From contig SCFE01000081.1 of the NCBI GenBank assembly GCA_004352715.1, positions 1,758,537 to 1,822,536 on the forward strand: DNA of 64,000 nt. Reading direction: 5' to 3'. Made by a program: the position numbers and the translations under genes. Positions 21,700 to 35,486 of the stretch are shown piece by piece. How positions within the stretch are numbered: the first letter of the stretch is position 1; each line of letters begins with the position of its first letter. Below the pieces are notes generated by a model. That model did no database searches. It saw nothing but the letters and a program-made list of their open reading frames with translations, and had not been told where the DNA came from. The stretch is from Hofstenia miamia. Taxonomy: Eukaryota; Xenacoelomorpha; Acoela.

Positions 21700-24600
21700 G
21701 GTATGGGGGACATAGGAAACAACTGGATATTTTTTTAAAAAAATAGTTGAGATTTTTCACACAAAACCGGGTATTACATTTACTTTGTCATCGCAACAAG
21801 GTATTTCCAAAATTCTTATTACACATGAATAAAAATCTTTGAAAACGTCAAATTTCAGTACAATCACCAAAACTACCTTAGCATCAAATATTCACATTGT
21901 GTCAAATGGGCTTAGGAAGTTTCATTTGAAAAGCTATTTGGTTAAGAGAGTATCAGATTGTATACATAAGAAATAGTCAATACACATACGTTATTTATAC
22001 ACTGATAGCTTTCAAACTTAGCTTTTTTGATTAAAGATAATAAACTAATGAAAAATCCAGACTTATTTTCAATTTTGTACTCCTCTATGTATTAAATTGT
22101 AGGCAATTTTTCAACAATTCGTGGCAATTTGAAATATAATTTATTTGCACAAAATGATGTGTAGATTGGTTGCAGAATGCAATAATAGTTCATAACCACA
22201 AAAGCATCCTATTTCTGACTAATTTTGTCATGGGCTCAATGGTTTCTCACACAGATTAAGCAGGGTGCTTTCCTAGCAAACTTTGTTGTCAACACACAAA
22301 ATTCACAAACAAGATAGCTGCTTCAAGGTATCTTGTAAGCAATCAATTTAGGTTACCATATGTTTAATGACTATCAGATATAATGCATATGCTGCTATTA
22401 CGTAAATATTCATGCTTTTACCTAAAATATAATGTTATATAAAAAACACTGTGATACTCGCATCTTTAAAATAGTACATTAATATATTTATGATGGCAAA
22501 GTTGGCAAGGATATTATTTATATACAGGAAAATGCCTAAGTTTCATTATATATTCATATTAACAAATATGTCAATACTTTCTATGGTAATTTGGAAAATT
22601 TGATGTTGAACACATTATAGTTTCAATTGGGTAGCCTTTATTCACTTGCCCAGCTTTCTACTTGGATGATGAAGCTAATAAATCACCTATAAAAACATTC
22701 ATGAATATCACTAAATTTTGGAATAGGCAGAAACCCGAACGTAGATTTACAAGGCACAGCTAGACTATAGCAAATGCAATCAAAACCAGTTGCAAATCTA
22801 CCATCATAAATACAAAGTAAATGTGAAAAGATATTAAATAAGATCTCAAGTATTTGAAGAATAAATTATTAATGAGATTCAGAGGTAAGCAGCTGAATAA
22901 TTTTAATTGTTGCTATATATCCTTAGTCCGCTACTTATTTGGATTTACTCTAAGATAAACCCAGCGAACAACAAAGTTACAATTACTTTTCTTAAGTGTT
23001 TCCTCACACAACTCTGCTATTTTCAAATGCGATTAAAGAACAGTTTTAGTTGTTCTATAATAAATAAATTTTAAATTTGTAAAATTGCATTGAAAATAGA
23101 AAATTCATTCCATCAACAACTTGTAGGTTTGAAAAATGTGTACCATATGTTATAAGTATACTTGAATAGAGTGTACATATTCATTTTGAGATATACAGTT
23201 CGATTACCAAGACTTTTTATAAAACTTAACTATTCATCTAACTCATTTCCATGAAAACAATTTGCTTCACTACAATAATGGAGTTATCCAAAAGAAAGAA
23301 TTCTTGTAAATCATGATTAATAATATCTGAATGCTAGAGATATTTACTTAAAGAAACAACTACCCACATAAATGTGTAAATAACAATAAGAAAGTTGATC
23401 TATGATAGTAGCCAGAGATCTGCGCCCTCTTTTTTAGGTCTATATAGAGTGCCCTACAAAAATAAGCTACCTTTAGACTACCTTTATAGAATACTTCAAG
23501 GATTTAACTCTATTATAGGAAAACAAATCTCGATATTATTGATGGTTAGTAAAATAAGATGATTGATCAAGATCAGCAGGAAATGTGTCGTCAAATATCC
23601 GATGGCATTCATAACTGGATCTGCCAGCAGAACAGAGTTATTTTCATAATGCTCGCGCTTGAATAGAATGAGTATTTGCAAAACTCTTTGCAAACTCGCA
23701 GCAAAAAGTTCTGACAAAAACGTAATAGAACATTCCAATTGATTTATCAAAATTCAATATTCAATTTCATGAAAATCTATATTTTACAAGGGGTTATTCC
23801 ACAATCAGAATTTGCTTGTAATATGCGCCCTATTTTAGTAGATTTACACCCAATACTAACAAAGTGCATTAACTGTGCTTCACTTTTAACTGAGATTACT
23901 TACTTAAGCAAGAAGTTAATTTCTTATCAATGACTTGCTAACTTGAAATAGTTTTGTTATTTGTAATGGCATTGATTATTTGCTACTAAGAACTCGAAAC
24001 TTCTAAAAACAGAAATGCTATTTTTAGAACATCTTTTGTTCCATTTTATATAGTACATAATCTATAAAATCTGGTTTTCTTTATAAAAGGATTATTGGTT
24101 GACTTTCTTTAAAAATTTTATAGAAAATTTTTCTATAGAATTAATAAAGTTATGATATTGAATGATTTTTTTTAATGGAAGTAAAATAATAATAGATTTA
24201 CTAAAATTAGTTTTTGTCCAATTTCGTATTATTTTACGTAAATTGATAAATCAGTTTGAAATATTATCAATTTGTAAATTTGCATAGTTTGATAAGTGTT
24301 TATATTTCTATTTAATATTTTGAATTTTGTTGGAATAGTCTATGAAGTTCATACTTTAGTCATAGTTGTACATAATGAAAACCTACGTTCTTAAGTAAAC
24401 ATTTATTTCTTAATTGAGCATGGCTTCTTTGATAGACAAATAAGAACCTTTCCTTACTGAAAAAGTTTTGCTTTTGGAATGCCTATGGAATTTCACTGTT
24501 AAAATTGAGTAAATATTCCAATGCCGATGAAGTTGAGATTTTATTGATATCGAAATTAAAATTTATTTTCTTTATAGGGTTGATTGATGAAAAAGACACA

Positions 24601-25054
24601 TTTATAAAATTGTTATAATATATAATCTCTTTACTGTTCGAATGTATTCATATGGATTTGCTTTCATTCAGAACATCTGCATTTTTCTTTCATTAGTAGT
24701 GAGTAACTGGTAGGTGATTAAACTTTGCTAGAGGTTAAAATTTCAATGAATTTTTTCTCATTTAGTATTTGGATAACATTACTTTTGACAGTGTGATTAA
24801 TTTGTCTGAATGTCAGTCGCAGACTTCATTATACAAAGTAAAAGCTTTACAAATTTTTCTAGACTACATTTTAGACTACATAGATCTTATAAATTTAAAA
24901 GGATCTCAAAATTTACAAACATTATTTTGGCAAAATGTGTTAGTCACTTATAATGTTGTCTAGAGTTGCAAAAGCACATGAATTTCTTAATTGTAGAAAA
25001 TTATAAGCAATAAGTAAATTTAAATTTGAAATAGGTATTCACTTAAAAATAATG

Positions 25055-25095
<41 letters not shown>

Positions 25096-25940
25096 TGATT
25101 TGGGGGTTGAATCATACGCCGAAAAACGAGAACAATATTCTAAAAAGCGTTATGAAGTCTCTACATTTTCTGCAATTACATAGTCTCAAATAGAGTTGTT
25201 TACCAATGTTGTTTCATAGTAGTTTGTCAGGAAATTTTAGACTCTATGTAAGGAGAGAGGCGCATGTGCTACAAGTTTCATTGTAGTGACACGATGAACC
25301 ATACGTATATATAGTGTTCATGTTTGTTTAAAAATACTAAGTTATAAGAGTTATATAATGTGCACAATAGGATTGACAGTTTTGGAAAGACAATTGAATA
25401 TTGTTATTCATTATATGACATGTGCACCATTTACAAGTTATATATAGCTATGCCGTAAAGCTAAGGGCGTGCGTAGGATTTTCTAAAATCTCAGTCATGA
25501 TTAAGAGAGTATCCAAAATAGATCCTAAAAATGCATATCACCACCTTAATTTATAAATTTTTTAAATTTTTGAACGATAAATTTTTCATTTGACCAATCA
25601 AAATCAGTTTTCAAGACTTGAGGTTGGGGCGTTTCATCCACCATGTCTCCCTTACGCACTTCCCTGTTAGATCTACCTTCTTCGAGTACCACAGAACACG
25701 GCGGACTGAATAAATGAGTTTTGTAATACTGTACAAAAATCAATTTGCAGTTGTTAACACACAACAAGATCCAAAAAATTCGTGGCAATAATCACTTATA
25801 AATTAGCGGTAGATTTTGAAGTGTATTTTGATATCGTTATTACAATGATTTAAAATAAAAGCTTTTTTGTTATCAACTATTTGGTCAAACGCATATGATG
25901 ACTTTTGAATATTTAATTCAAGATAACAATTAATAAGGAA
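21700..25940. other. Long AT-rich stretch without a recognised gene
   Basis: Contains a (TA)n run at 25058-25092. Short splice-flanked frames exist (for example 24766-24963, +, after TTTTTTCTCATTTAG; 23750-23496, -), but they do not chain into a gene and are of a length expected by chance in 4 kb. Confidence 0.4.
25058..25092. repeat. (TA)n microsatellite
   Basis: Uninterrupted TA run. Confidence 0.93.
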
Positions 25941-25946
25941 AACCTT

Positions 25947-26390
25947 AAAAGATATCAATGGCAGTGGCGGCATAAGCGCGGGAGAGCAGTAGCCCCCCTA
26001 AAATTGAAATTTCAGAAAAAGTCCTTATAAACTTTATAATTTAAGCAGTAAAATTGTGATAACTAGTTAGTTTGTCAGGTAATAAATGCATCTTACCCTC
26101 TAACGAAAATTCGTTTCACGGCCACTGATTAAAAGTGTATATGTAAATGTATGCATTTAAGTTTTTCACATNAAAAGATATCAATGGCAGTGGCGGCATA
26201 CGCGCGGGAGGGCAGTTGCCCCCCTAAAATTGAAATTTCAGAAAAAGTCCATATAAACTTTATAATATTAAACAGTAAAATTGTGTTAATTAGTTAGTTT
26301 GTTAGGTAATACATGCATCTAACGAAAATTCGTTTCACGGCCACTGATTAAAAGTGTATATGTAAATGTATGCATTTAAGTTTTTCACAT
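25947..26390. repeat. Two near-identical copies meeting at a single N (assembly join)
   Basis: 25947-26171 and 26173-26390 align over their whole length with a few percent substitutions and small indels, and the N at 26172 lies exactly between them. This is likely a pair of allelic contig ends. Confidence 0.82.
25962..26127. mobile_element. Small MITE with CAGTGGC termini
   Basis: Begins CAGTGGCGGCATAAGCG and ends TTTCACGGCCACTG, so the outermost seven bases (CAGTGGC) are inverted repeats with partial similarity further in. Length 166 bp, with no coding capacity. The flanking octamers ATCAATGG and ATTAAAAG match at only 5 of 8 positions, so a target duplication is at best decayed. The CAGTGGCGG start is shared with the hAT at 54890-56047. 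The element is repeated by an assembly join in the following 220 bases. Confidence 0.55.
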
Positions 26391-26399
26391 ACTCCATAA

Positions 26400-27430
26400 C
26401 TATGGTTGAAGTCGCTTATAATGTGATATTTTACTGAAGTTAGTTCAAATGTAATAAAATATCTCACTTGTCATTGCACAGAACTTTTAAAGGCAATCTA
26501 ATCTCCAAGATTACCTTCAAATTCAATTTCCGTCGAGAAATATATACTTAAAATATTTAATGGAAATCTTCAGATGCACGCTTTTAAGAAAATTCTAGGT
26601 AATCCTTAACAACTCAAATCTAAGGGAGTGAATTTCTCATGTGTTCGGCTTTAACAAACTCTTTGCTTTGCAGCATCTTGAAATACATGTAATATATGAG
26701 TCAAAATATAATATTTCAATTCTAAAATCATGTGCGGTAAAGATTTATAATATTGCACTCGCCTATCAAAAAGTATTTCAAGCTCTTGTTGCTGTTGAAA
26801 TATTCAAAAAAGTGTCAACTTTTTGTTAGCACAATATAGTATTTCAAACTTAAATCTCTGCAGTTTACTCCATGTTCAAATTCAGTTAAAGTTTTATTCA
26901 AACAGCCCATTTCATAATGCTGTGGACACATCGTATTGATGGCACAATTTACAAATAATAGATTGACGAAACAATATAATAAAAACTTGATATTTAGTTG
27001 GGCAACTCCTGGAGATTATATTATAAGTTTCTATTTCTTTTAGAAACTGGCAAGAAAAAGAAATTAAACGCTCATTTCTCCCATTTTGAAAACAAATTGA
27101 CTGGTTTTTTTTAATGCTCAAAGCCTTAGTGCTGTCCATAACATTACGAATAGAGGAAATGCTGCTCTTCGAAGTTATTAGAATATTTTTTATATATAGA
27201 ATTGACATTATTAACAGTTGTTTATAGGCTAATGACCTCATTATTATAACTGGGATGATAAACTTCTCTTTTTATTACTCGATCTATTAATTTCGAGTGA
27301 TAAATAATTTACTTCGTTGTATTACAATGAAACTATTCCATTTAAAAAAGTTACTTTTAAAGTGTGAGTGAATAATAGTTTACAACGTAGGTATCAAACT
27401 AATGTGTGAGCAGTAAATAATATTACTATG
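26400..27430. other. AT-rich sequence, no firm gene
   Basis: Short frames with acceptor-like starts occur on both strands: 26674-26829 (+) after CTCTTTGCTTTGCAG, and within 26912-27241 (-) after TTTCTTTTTCTTGCCAG. They point in opposite directions, end in stops, and match nothing I recognise. Confidence 0.35.
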
Positions 27431-27436
27431 TCTTGC

Positions 27437-27602
27437 CAGTGGCGGTGGAACAAAATTTGGATAGGGGGCAAGTTATACTTACTACTCAGGACATTGACTA
27501 AATGAATGTATTTTTACTGTTAAAATTATAAAATTTAGCGAGTTTTTTTCTAAAAAAATTATTTATGGGAGGAGGGGGCAACTGCCTTCTCTTCCACCAC
27601 TG
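27437..27602. mobile_element. Small hAT-type MITE with CAGTGGCGGTGGAA termini
   Basis: Left end CAGTGGCGGTGGAA, right end CTTCCACCACTG. Reversed, the right end reads CAGTGGTGGAAG, so the termini are imperfect inverted repeats. Flanking octamers TGTCTTGC and TGTTTCAC share 5 of 8 bases, compatible with an old 8-bp duplication. Length 166 bp, non-coding, with purine-rich GGGGGCA blocks just inside both ends. The terminus differs by one base from the CAGTGGCGGCGGAA end of the hAT at 54890-56047, so it may be mobilised by the same transposase family. Confidence 0.6.
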
Positions 27603-27609
27603 TGTTTCA

Positions 27610-30452
27610 CATATATTAAAAAAAGTTGTGTTTTGAATATCTTCTCAATTTTGTACGGAATCTCGAACAGCTGTATTTGAAAACACCTAAATCAATCCCC
27701 AAATGTTCTCCAATTTGCATGTTAGTGAAATCTCAACAAAATACAAACCCATAAATTCAATGTTTTAGATTTTAGGATAAACATTATTTAGTAAATGAAT
27801 TACAATTTTAATGATATATATCTACGTGTTTGCGACTGTCCAAACATTATTGCCTTTACAGTGGTAGAGGGATTCTAGTTTAATACTTATCATTGTATAA
27901 ATGGACTGAACAATAGTCAAAGTAATCTGTATCACTAGATTTAATAATGCTGTTAAGAAAAAAACATGTTTATGATTTAAAAATATTATGCTCTAGTAGT
28001 AAACAATCTCCGTTTACCAATAAATAACTTACTTTTCCAAAAAATATTACTGAATTTCTGATTTTTTTACAGAATTCATAACTATGTTTAATACTTATAT
28101 GAAATAGTTTCAGTAAGCAACTAATAAACATCATTACAAGGATTATATATTTAGAAGCTTATCTTCAAATAATTTATTAGAATTGCACAAACATTATTAA
28201 ATTGCATTGATGACAACAGTTTTTTAGAAATTAACAATTTAAGGGAATATATTGCTTAAGTAAACAATTGAAAACAACAATTTTTTTAATAATTAGGCAT
28301 GCTGGAAAATTACAGTGCATTTCGTTGTTTAGATACAAGCAAAATCAATTTCAAATTTTAAGGTGCCTCTAAACATGTTGAATAACACATCATTGAATAG
28401 TATTACAATTTAAATAAGATAATCTTACTATACATTATTAACAGCGTTTTGGCAAGGAACTGTAACAATATATGATATTCAGTCGTTTTTAAAATATGTT
28501 TATCATGAAAAAAAGTTCCTTAATTTATGATAAGTGCTTGACATTAAGTATTTATGTTTAATCGACACGGTACAAAATCATACTATAGTTGCAAAAAAAA
28601 TAAAATTGTAGAAAATAAATAAAATTAAACTTAAACTTGAACCATAAGATGGCGCAACATATTTGCTGCAAATCATTTTCAAAAATAAGTTTCTACTTAA
28701 GAAATTTTAACTTTCACAAACTATCCAATTAGATTATTTTAAATTTAGAAAACTTAAGTTGGACTAAGGTTCATATTAAGTACTTTGCTTAACATAAAAA
28801 TTAATATCAATAAAATTGATGCACACATTGTACATAAAAAGATATTTTAAAAAAATAAAGATGCAATTTTTTGTAAATACCCTTACATTCTTAATAAATA
28901 TCTGAGGTATTTCAATAATTTTACTAATAAAATTTGTTAATCAAGTCATATATATGAAATAGAAACATTTTATAACAAACGCAGTTGATTTATTGCATGA
29001 ATACTAATTTTATTCAGAAAACCTTACAGGTTATTTGCTGTTAATTTGCAAAAGATATTTTTACCCTTGATCTGATGATTTTTTTAACATTTGGCTTCAC
29101 TTCTGTAGTTTAAAGTCAAAACCGCAAATTCATTTATATTTGTAACAGGAAAGGGGAAGCCGTAGTAACTATATCTTAAAGTTCACTAAAACTCAAAGGT
29201 AATATGATGCAACTTTTAAATTAACTCTATTAAGTGTGTTCATAGTCTTGATTTCAATTAGAGATCTTGAAACCTAGTTATTTGTTTTAAATCTTCTTGC
29301 TATCAATGTTATTGTATTAACAGGTCCTATCATTTCTTATTATGATTTGTTTAAAGAGTCTTTTAAAACTTAATTTTATAATCATTTTGATCAATTATTC
29401 ATATAGTTTTCTTTGGCATCACATTTCCTTATATAATTAGATGTTTTATAATAATAATGAATATCAACCTGATTGCTCTTAAGTCAAGTTTTATCTATTG
29501 TAGCCATTCATGAATTAGATGTTCCAAATATTTAAAAAAGACTAACTCATGGGAATTATATATAGTTTTTGTAGCTAGTTAGATTTCCCCATGACGTAAT
29601 TTAAAATGTTTTGTTATGAATATATGACTATGAAATAGAGAATTTAGAAGAGACAAGCATTGGAAGGAATTTAATACTTTTACTTCGGAGAATCTAAGTG
29701 TAATTTTGAAACAATGAACTTTTCTGAGACCATCCAATGTCAGAAGTTTACATGAATAAGCATTATGATAATACAACGTTGACATAGTGAAACGTTCAAA
29801 TATCTCCTTCAAACATACTCAATGTATGGAAGTGCTAAAAAATATTTATATTGCAGCTCAGCACTGCTAGTCTCAATTGTTTCTGATGACATTAGAATTT
29901 TTTTCTATTTTTAAAAATTTTTATTGAAGATGACTGTGCAAATTTGTACACATTGTGTTCCAATCATATAATTTAATGACACATTTTGTTGAAAATATTT
30001 TATTTAGAGTGTCTTATGAATTATGACATTGAAACTATACAAAAACTTGTTTCTTGAGAAGCTATATTATAATATCTCAAATTCAACTAGTTTCACCATA
30101 TTCTTCATTTTGGTGAATTCTAAGTTTTGCTTCAATACTAAGTTACACCAAAATTTCGACAAAATTAACTTTAAGATAACTAAAAAGCAGCCTAATTTAA
30201 NAAACAAAGATATTCATGGTTGAATATAAATTCATATCTCAATAAATATCAAGTTTCTACATGTGTACAATTGTACACATCATGTCTTAAGGGGATATGG
30301 AGATTACAGAAGCCATTTTTAAATATGTGCATATAAAAGTATGTTTTATAGATGCATTCATAATTCAACATCAACAAGCCATATTGTAAAATGCAAGCTT
30401 TCACTGAAGATAATCAATAATTGAAAACGACTGCAATCAATAAATTGGTCTC

Positions 30453-30503
<51 letters not shown>

Positions 30504-33350
30504 AATTCGTTACAACAATGGGAAATAGTTAAAAACAATTCATTTCACTAAATATTATAATGAGAATAACGTTTTGGAGAACAAAATATTAAAATTTAAT
30601 GTATTTCTGGGTTTGGATTATTCTTTTTGCAGGCTTAGTGACATGTTCAATTCCATAGGTCAATATTCTTAAATATGATATATTTAAAATAAATTGCAAT
30701 TATTAGAAGGGCTTCTGAGAAATGCTAAGAAAGGAGTAGTAATTTTTCTCTTTTCGCCGCAAAACATAATCTAAATTTATTGTTCCCATGTTCCTCATTT
30801 TGTTGAAATTATAATTTATCTTCAGCATTGAATAACGATTGGTACGAAGTACTCAATACGAATTAATTTAATCATAAGTGGAAAATGGGAGATCGACAGC
30901 CACGCTTTTTTAATAGCTTTCGAGCCATATAGTGACATGATTCAAACATTTTATAATGCATAGCCAATTTACAAAATGGGATTGCTATGGAAATTCAATA
31001 GATTTATGTTAGTGTATGTTTCCACCTACATGTAGTTAGATGGCGGTTCTTGAGCAAAGATAGATTTTTGATGCCAACTTCTCCTTTTTTGGGACAAGGG
31101 ATCATAAAATGATCAATGGAAAAACAGTATGTGAATCCTTGAGGGAATCTCACACAATTGGGCTAAAGCTAGAAATACCTATAACATACCATTTTTTGTT
31201 GAATCGTAATTGTAAATGAAAATTATGAAAACCTCTACTGTTGCTTAAGCAAGTGAGCTGAAAAAAATAGTTTGTAGAAGCAAAATTGCATGTATTATGC
31301 AAGTTATTCCTAATCATTTGTCAACAAATGAATTTTCTAAAATTTCATATACATGTTTTACAAATTAATATTACACTTATCATATTAAACATCTCTACAG
31401 TCAAGCTAATGTTATTTGAGTCAAGTGCTAAAATTCTGCCCCATTATTCGTGGCCAGGGTGGAAGCCGGTCGGGTCGGAATGGGTAAACTTTTTGTTTGT
31501 TTAGGGTTAATCAATAACGCTTAAATTAATTGCTCGTTGCATGTATAGGTTTTACCGCTAAATTAAACATTTGAACGGGGTATTACATGTAACTGTTGCG
31601 TCAAATGACAACCAATGCATAGCAAAGCATTTATTTCCCCCACTACTGGCTAGTTAGCTATGTGTAAGACACATGTACATATCATTTAGCCGTGTTGGAT
31701 CTTGCCCAAAAAGTTGCGCACGCTTCCAGTCCTGCTCGATGCATGATTCATGATGCTACGGGTTCTACTTATTTGTGGGTAAAATATTTGACCAATTTGC
31801 CATTCTGATTCACACCTGAAAATTCTTATAAACGACAATATATAAATTCTTTATGCTTGAATTTTCACACAATAGACTTTAATCATACTGTTTCTTAACT
31901 ATTATTAAAATAACCACTCGAAAATTTGTAATAATCTTAATTAAGATTCTCAATCTTCATGGATTTGCAAAAAATAGTAAACTTTAAATTCAAATATATT
32001 CAACACAATTGGTGTTTTCAGGAATAAACATCCTTTCTAAAAGAAGTCAAATTTTACTCTTGGGACAGTGCTATTTCGCGTGACTGTTTTTTAAAATCCC
32101 CCAAGTATATAAGATTTTAAAAGTTATTGCACTCGTAAGGCTAGAAATTGTGTTCGGAAATTAAAAACGCAGAATGGCATTCAATTTTTTTGATTTCCTG
32201 TATTAAACTTTAATTCTCTACTTCAAACTATAAATGACGTTGAGTAAAAGTTTTTGATGAGTTACATTTATGAGTATAGAATTTTGGAGATGTTAAGAGG
32301 AAGTTCTGTCCAATTAATGGGTTGATTAGTTTATTAGATGAATGTGTGTATTTCGACTTCCTTTTCCCCCACATAAGAATCAGGAAACATTGAAAACAAT
32401 ACTTCAATATAGTTTATTCCCTCCGAACAAAATAAGAAAATGAATCAAGGTAAAAAAACAAATTAAATGAAACAAGTTCTTTATTCTATGGCAAAAAAGT
32501 TGTTTCTTCCCTTCTATTTCCATTCTATGCAGAAGAAAACATGTAGATTAGTTTCATTTTGCAATTTATAATTTTCTATATTAATTTTTCTAGACAGCGT
32601 TCTTTTAATTTTTCTAGAAGTCTATTTTTAATTCCCAATTGATAAATACAGGGAATTTAAAATATTATTTTTAAACTATTAAAATAGCATCGGGGGGCAA
32701 TTAGTGTACTTCCTTAATTTATTTATCACCCTAATAGAATCTTACGCATTTGTCATAATTTGTATTAACACAATAATAGACCTCACTAATTATGAAGAAA
32801 GGGAAAGATTTTAAATGGCATAGACACTTAAAGTGTTTTCTAAATGCGGTGTTATTCCTAGAAATTTCATAACTTTCATTTTCAAAACCATTGTGAAACG
32901 AACATTATCAGAGTTTTGTTATTTTGATTAGAAAAAGTAGCCTAGAGGACTATAACATATATGTCGCATTGGAAAACTGCAACAATTTTGATTGCAATCT
33001 GCCAGTATGTCTATGGTGTTACCCATCTGAAGTCAATCAATCTTAGTGATTCGTGGCAATAATGGCAACCATTGATTAGCCTCTTTTTGATTTAAAGCCC
33101 ATCAGGCAAACCATTAATAAGTTTCCTTCAGAATAACATTGAGAACAAGAGTACTATGAATTGAACTACTGATTTAAGATGACGGAATTTATCAATAGAT
33201 TAAATCCTTAAGCATGATTCTGCGTCAAATATAACTTCGAAAAGCAAAATAATGGATCTTTAATTCCCAATCAACATCTTAGTCCAGAAAATTATAAACC
33301 TAACTTTTAGCAATTAAGAAGTAAAGCTTAATACTTAAAATTAGAGATGC
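27610..33350. other. Long AT-rich stretch without a recognised gene
   Basis: Nearly 6 kb without a coding-like frame. It contains a (TA)n run at 30460-30499, one ambiguous base at 30201 without flanking duplication, and a GC-richer patch near 31448-31485. It could be intergenic or a long intron. Confidence 0.45.
30460..30499. repeat. (TA)n microsatellite
   Basis: Uninterrupted TA run. Confidence 0.93.
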
Positions 33351-33359
33351 AATTATTCG

Positions 33360-33649
33360 CAGGGCTGTGGCTAAGGGAGGGACAGGGGGCATGGCCCTCC
33401 CTGCTGTGCCACTGTGCCCCCTTTCTTTTGGCATCCTGGATACAAAACTCCATAGTATTAATTCGAATATTCTGTAACTAAGTTAGAGTGAATATCTTTT
33501 TGTTGAAATATATATAATACTAATGCCATTCTATTAAAAATTTCAATGAAAAAATGTGAAACTATTTCATATGAGCAAAACTATGATTAATTGATTGAAC
33601 TTTGCGGGGCCATGGCCCTCCTAAATTTCAAATGCAAGCCACGGGCCTG
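33360..33649. mobile_element. hAT-type MITE, copy 1, perfect 8-bp target duplication
   Basis: Non-coding 290-bp element. Left terminus CAGGGCTGTGGCT and right terminus AGCCACGGGCCTG (reversed CAGGCCCGTGGCT) form inverted repeats. The octamer ATTATTCG stands immediately left (33352-33359) and right (33650-33657), a perfect 8-bp target-site duplication of the kind made by hAT transposases. The body is homologous, in inverted orientation, to 55255-55541. GC-rich blocks around GGGAGGG...CATGGCCC lie just inside each end, and the centre is AT-rich. Confidence 0.9.
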
Positions 33650-33668
33650 ATTATTCGGCTTAATCACA

Positions 33669-35460
33669 TTAATGGCTATTGCTCGGTAAATTTATTTGAT
33701 AGTTCAATTTAAGTTTGTTTACATATAGGTACTCAAATTTAATGTAAAATTTCTGACTTTGCGCAGGCTTAGCTGGACAAAACTTGAGTGATCTATTTAC
33801 AGAAAACAAAATAGGTAAAGTAAAGTGTTTGTTGCCATTGACTTTAGACCACCTTATAATATGGTAGAGATCGAAAACTTCTACAAAAATTAGATTTTTC
33901 AGTAACAAAAAGTTGAGTATTTGCACATACTTCAGGTACAGGAACCATTTTCATAACAAATGTTCACCTTAGGCTTGGAGAATATTGTTTGGAAATGTGG
34001 ATAAATCCTAATGACTGCAATGAGCCTGTAAGGGATAGGAACAATTTTGTAGGCCCTAAAGATATATATTCTAGAACATAATTTTCTTGCTTATCTCTAC
34101 GAACTAAATGCAATTTAAATATCCTTGTACATTGTACAATTATGTTTTTATTTAATAGCATCGTCATATCATATAGTTTCTCTAACATGAACTTATTTGC
34201 AAACTCAGAGGAAGAGTGCACTTATTTTATTTACTAGAACATTTTCAAAATGACTTACAATTTCTCATATACTACACCAATTTCTAGCAAGTCTTATACA
34301 CAAGAACTAAACTATATATCTGTTTAAATAAACAGTTGCACTAGGTGTCTCTTATTCAAGACAGAGTACATCTCCATCTGTACTCTTACTACCACCTCGT
34401 ATTTGCACAGGTTTGCTACAAGCATGCATAAACGTAAACTTAACTGCCTAGAGGTTTCTAAAATTTCTGATGGTTTTTTGAACAATTTTTTTGACACCTA
34501 TAACACACGAATTAACAAAAATATTCAAAATCTTAAAGCCCCACAAAATGTCCCTCTCCTATAGAGTCGAAGCAACCTCAGAATTTGCGCAAGTCACTCA
34601 TCAATTAATTTGAGTGGTCTTTCTATATTAATAGAAAAAGTTAAGATTAGCTGACCCTTGATCTCCTGAATACATGAACATTAGAAGTGGTGAGAATTTG
34701 ACTTTTTTTGCATTTCTACAAGTAATTCAATTACGTTGGAGAAAAATGTTTGAAAATGTGGAAAGCGGTTTTTCTATTTAAGACACAAACGCAGTTTTCC
34801 ATTACTAAGGAAATTTTTTTGAATAGTTAGAAAAAATAACATCCCTCATTAAGAAGAATCCATCGAAAATAAACCCTTAGCTAATCGCACCAAGAGAAAA
34901 TTTAAAAGCTATAGGAAAGCTTTTAGAATTTTGAAATTACATTAATTATCTAAATAAAAGTATCTTACATTTACTGAAGAATTAATTGAGAACTTGATGA
35001 CGGATAATAAAGCATGACTAACTGTTGTAGTTTGATTTCAGTACATAATGCAGGCGTCGACAAGCATTGAATGAAAATATTTTTAGAAAGTATATTAAAA
35101 TCTGTTAAAGTTTTAAGTACACTTCAATATCAAACGTTACCTTTCACACAAAGCAACTCCTTGATAGATTGCTTTATCACCTCTATTCGATGCAGTACTA
35201 TGGAACAATTCAACATGAATGTTTGAAATATCATGCTTTACCTTTATATATTGTCATGTTCGATAGAATTACTGTATGATAATTTCTAAAAAACTTTACT
35301 AAAACTGTTTTGGAAGATTTAGTTCATTTGTCAAACCAGAACTCAAATACAGTTTAATAATGCATAAATTATTTTACGAGTTTTATTCTTAAAAATGTTT
35401 AAGCGATCATAAATTGCTAACTAACAAAATCATCCGCAATGTAAAACAACACTCGCACAC
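33669..35460. other. AT-rich sequence, no firm gene
   Basis: Two 85-codon open frames on the minus strand (34221-33964 and 33926-33669) lie close together but match no family I know and lack clear splice sites. Two more copies of the GGCTTGGAGAA-like motif are at 33972-34000 and 34734-34762. Confidence 0.4.
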
Positions 35461-35465
35461 AACAG

Positions 35466-35486
35466 ATATATATATATATATATATA
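35466..35486. repeat. (TA)n microsatellite at gap edge
   Basis: TA run that continues into the gap. Confidence 0.9.

Noticed and set aside
23496-23750. 84-codon minus-strand frame (QRVLQILILFKREHYENN...)
   Set aside because: It is protein-like but preceded by in-frame stops with no acceptor and followed by a stop with no donor.
24766-24963. Plus-strand frame after TTTTTTCTCATTTAG (SLYKVKALQIFLDYILDY...)
   Set aside because: The acceptor is good, but the frame ends in its own stop, has no partner exon and no recognised motif. Other plus-strand candidates nearby (23791-23933, 26674-26829) also end in stops, so they cannot form one gene.
26912-27241. 109-codon minus-strand frame containing TTTCTTTTTCTTGCCAG
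   Set aside because: An acceptor exists inside the frame, but no downstream exon or family match was found; length is within chance for a window of this size.
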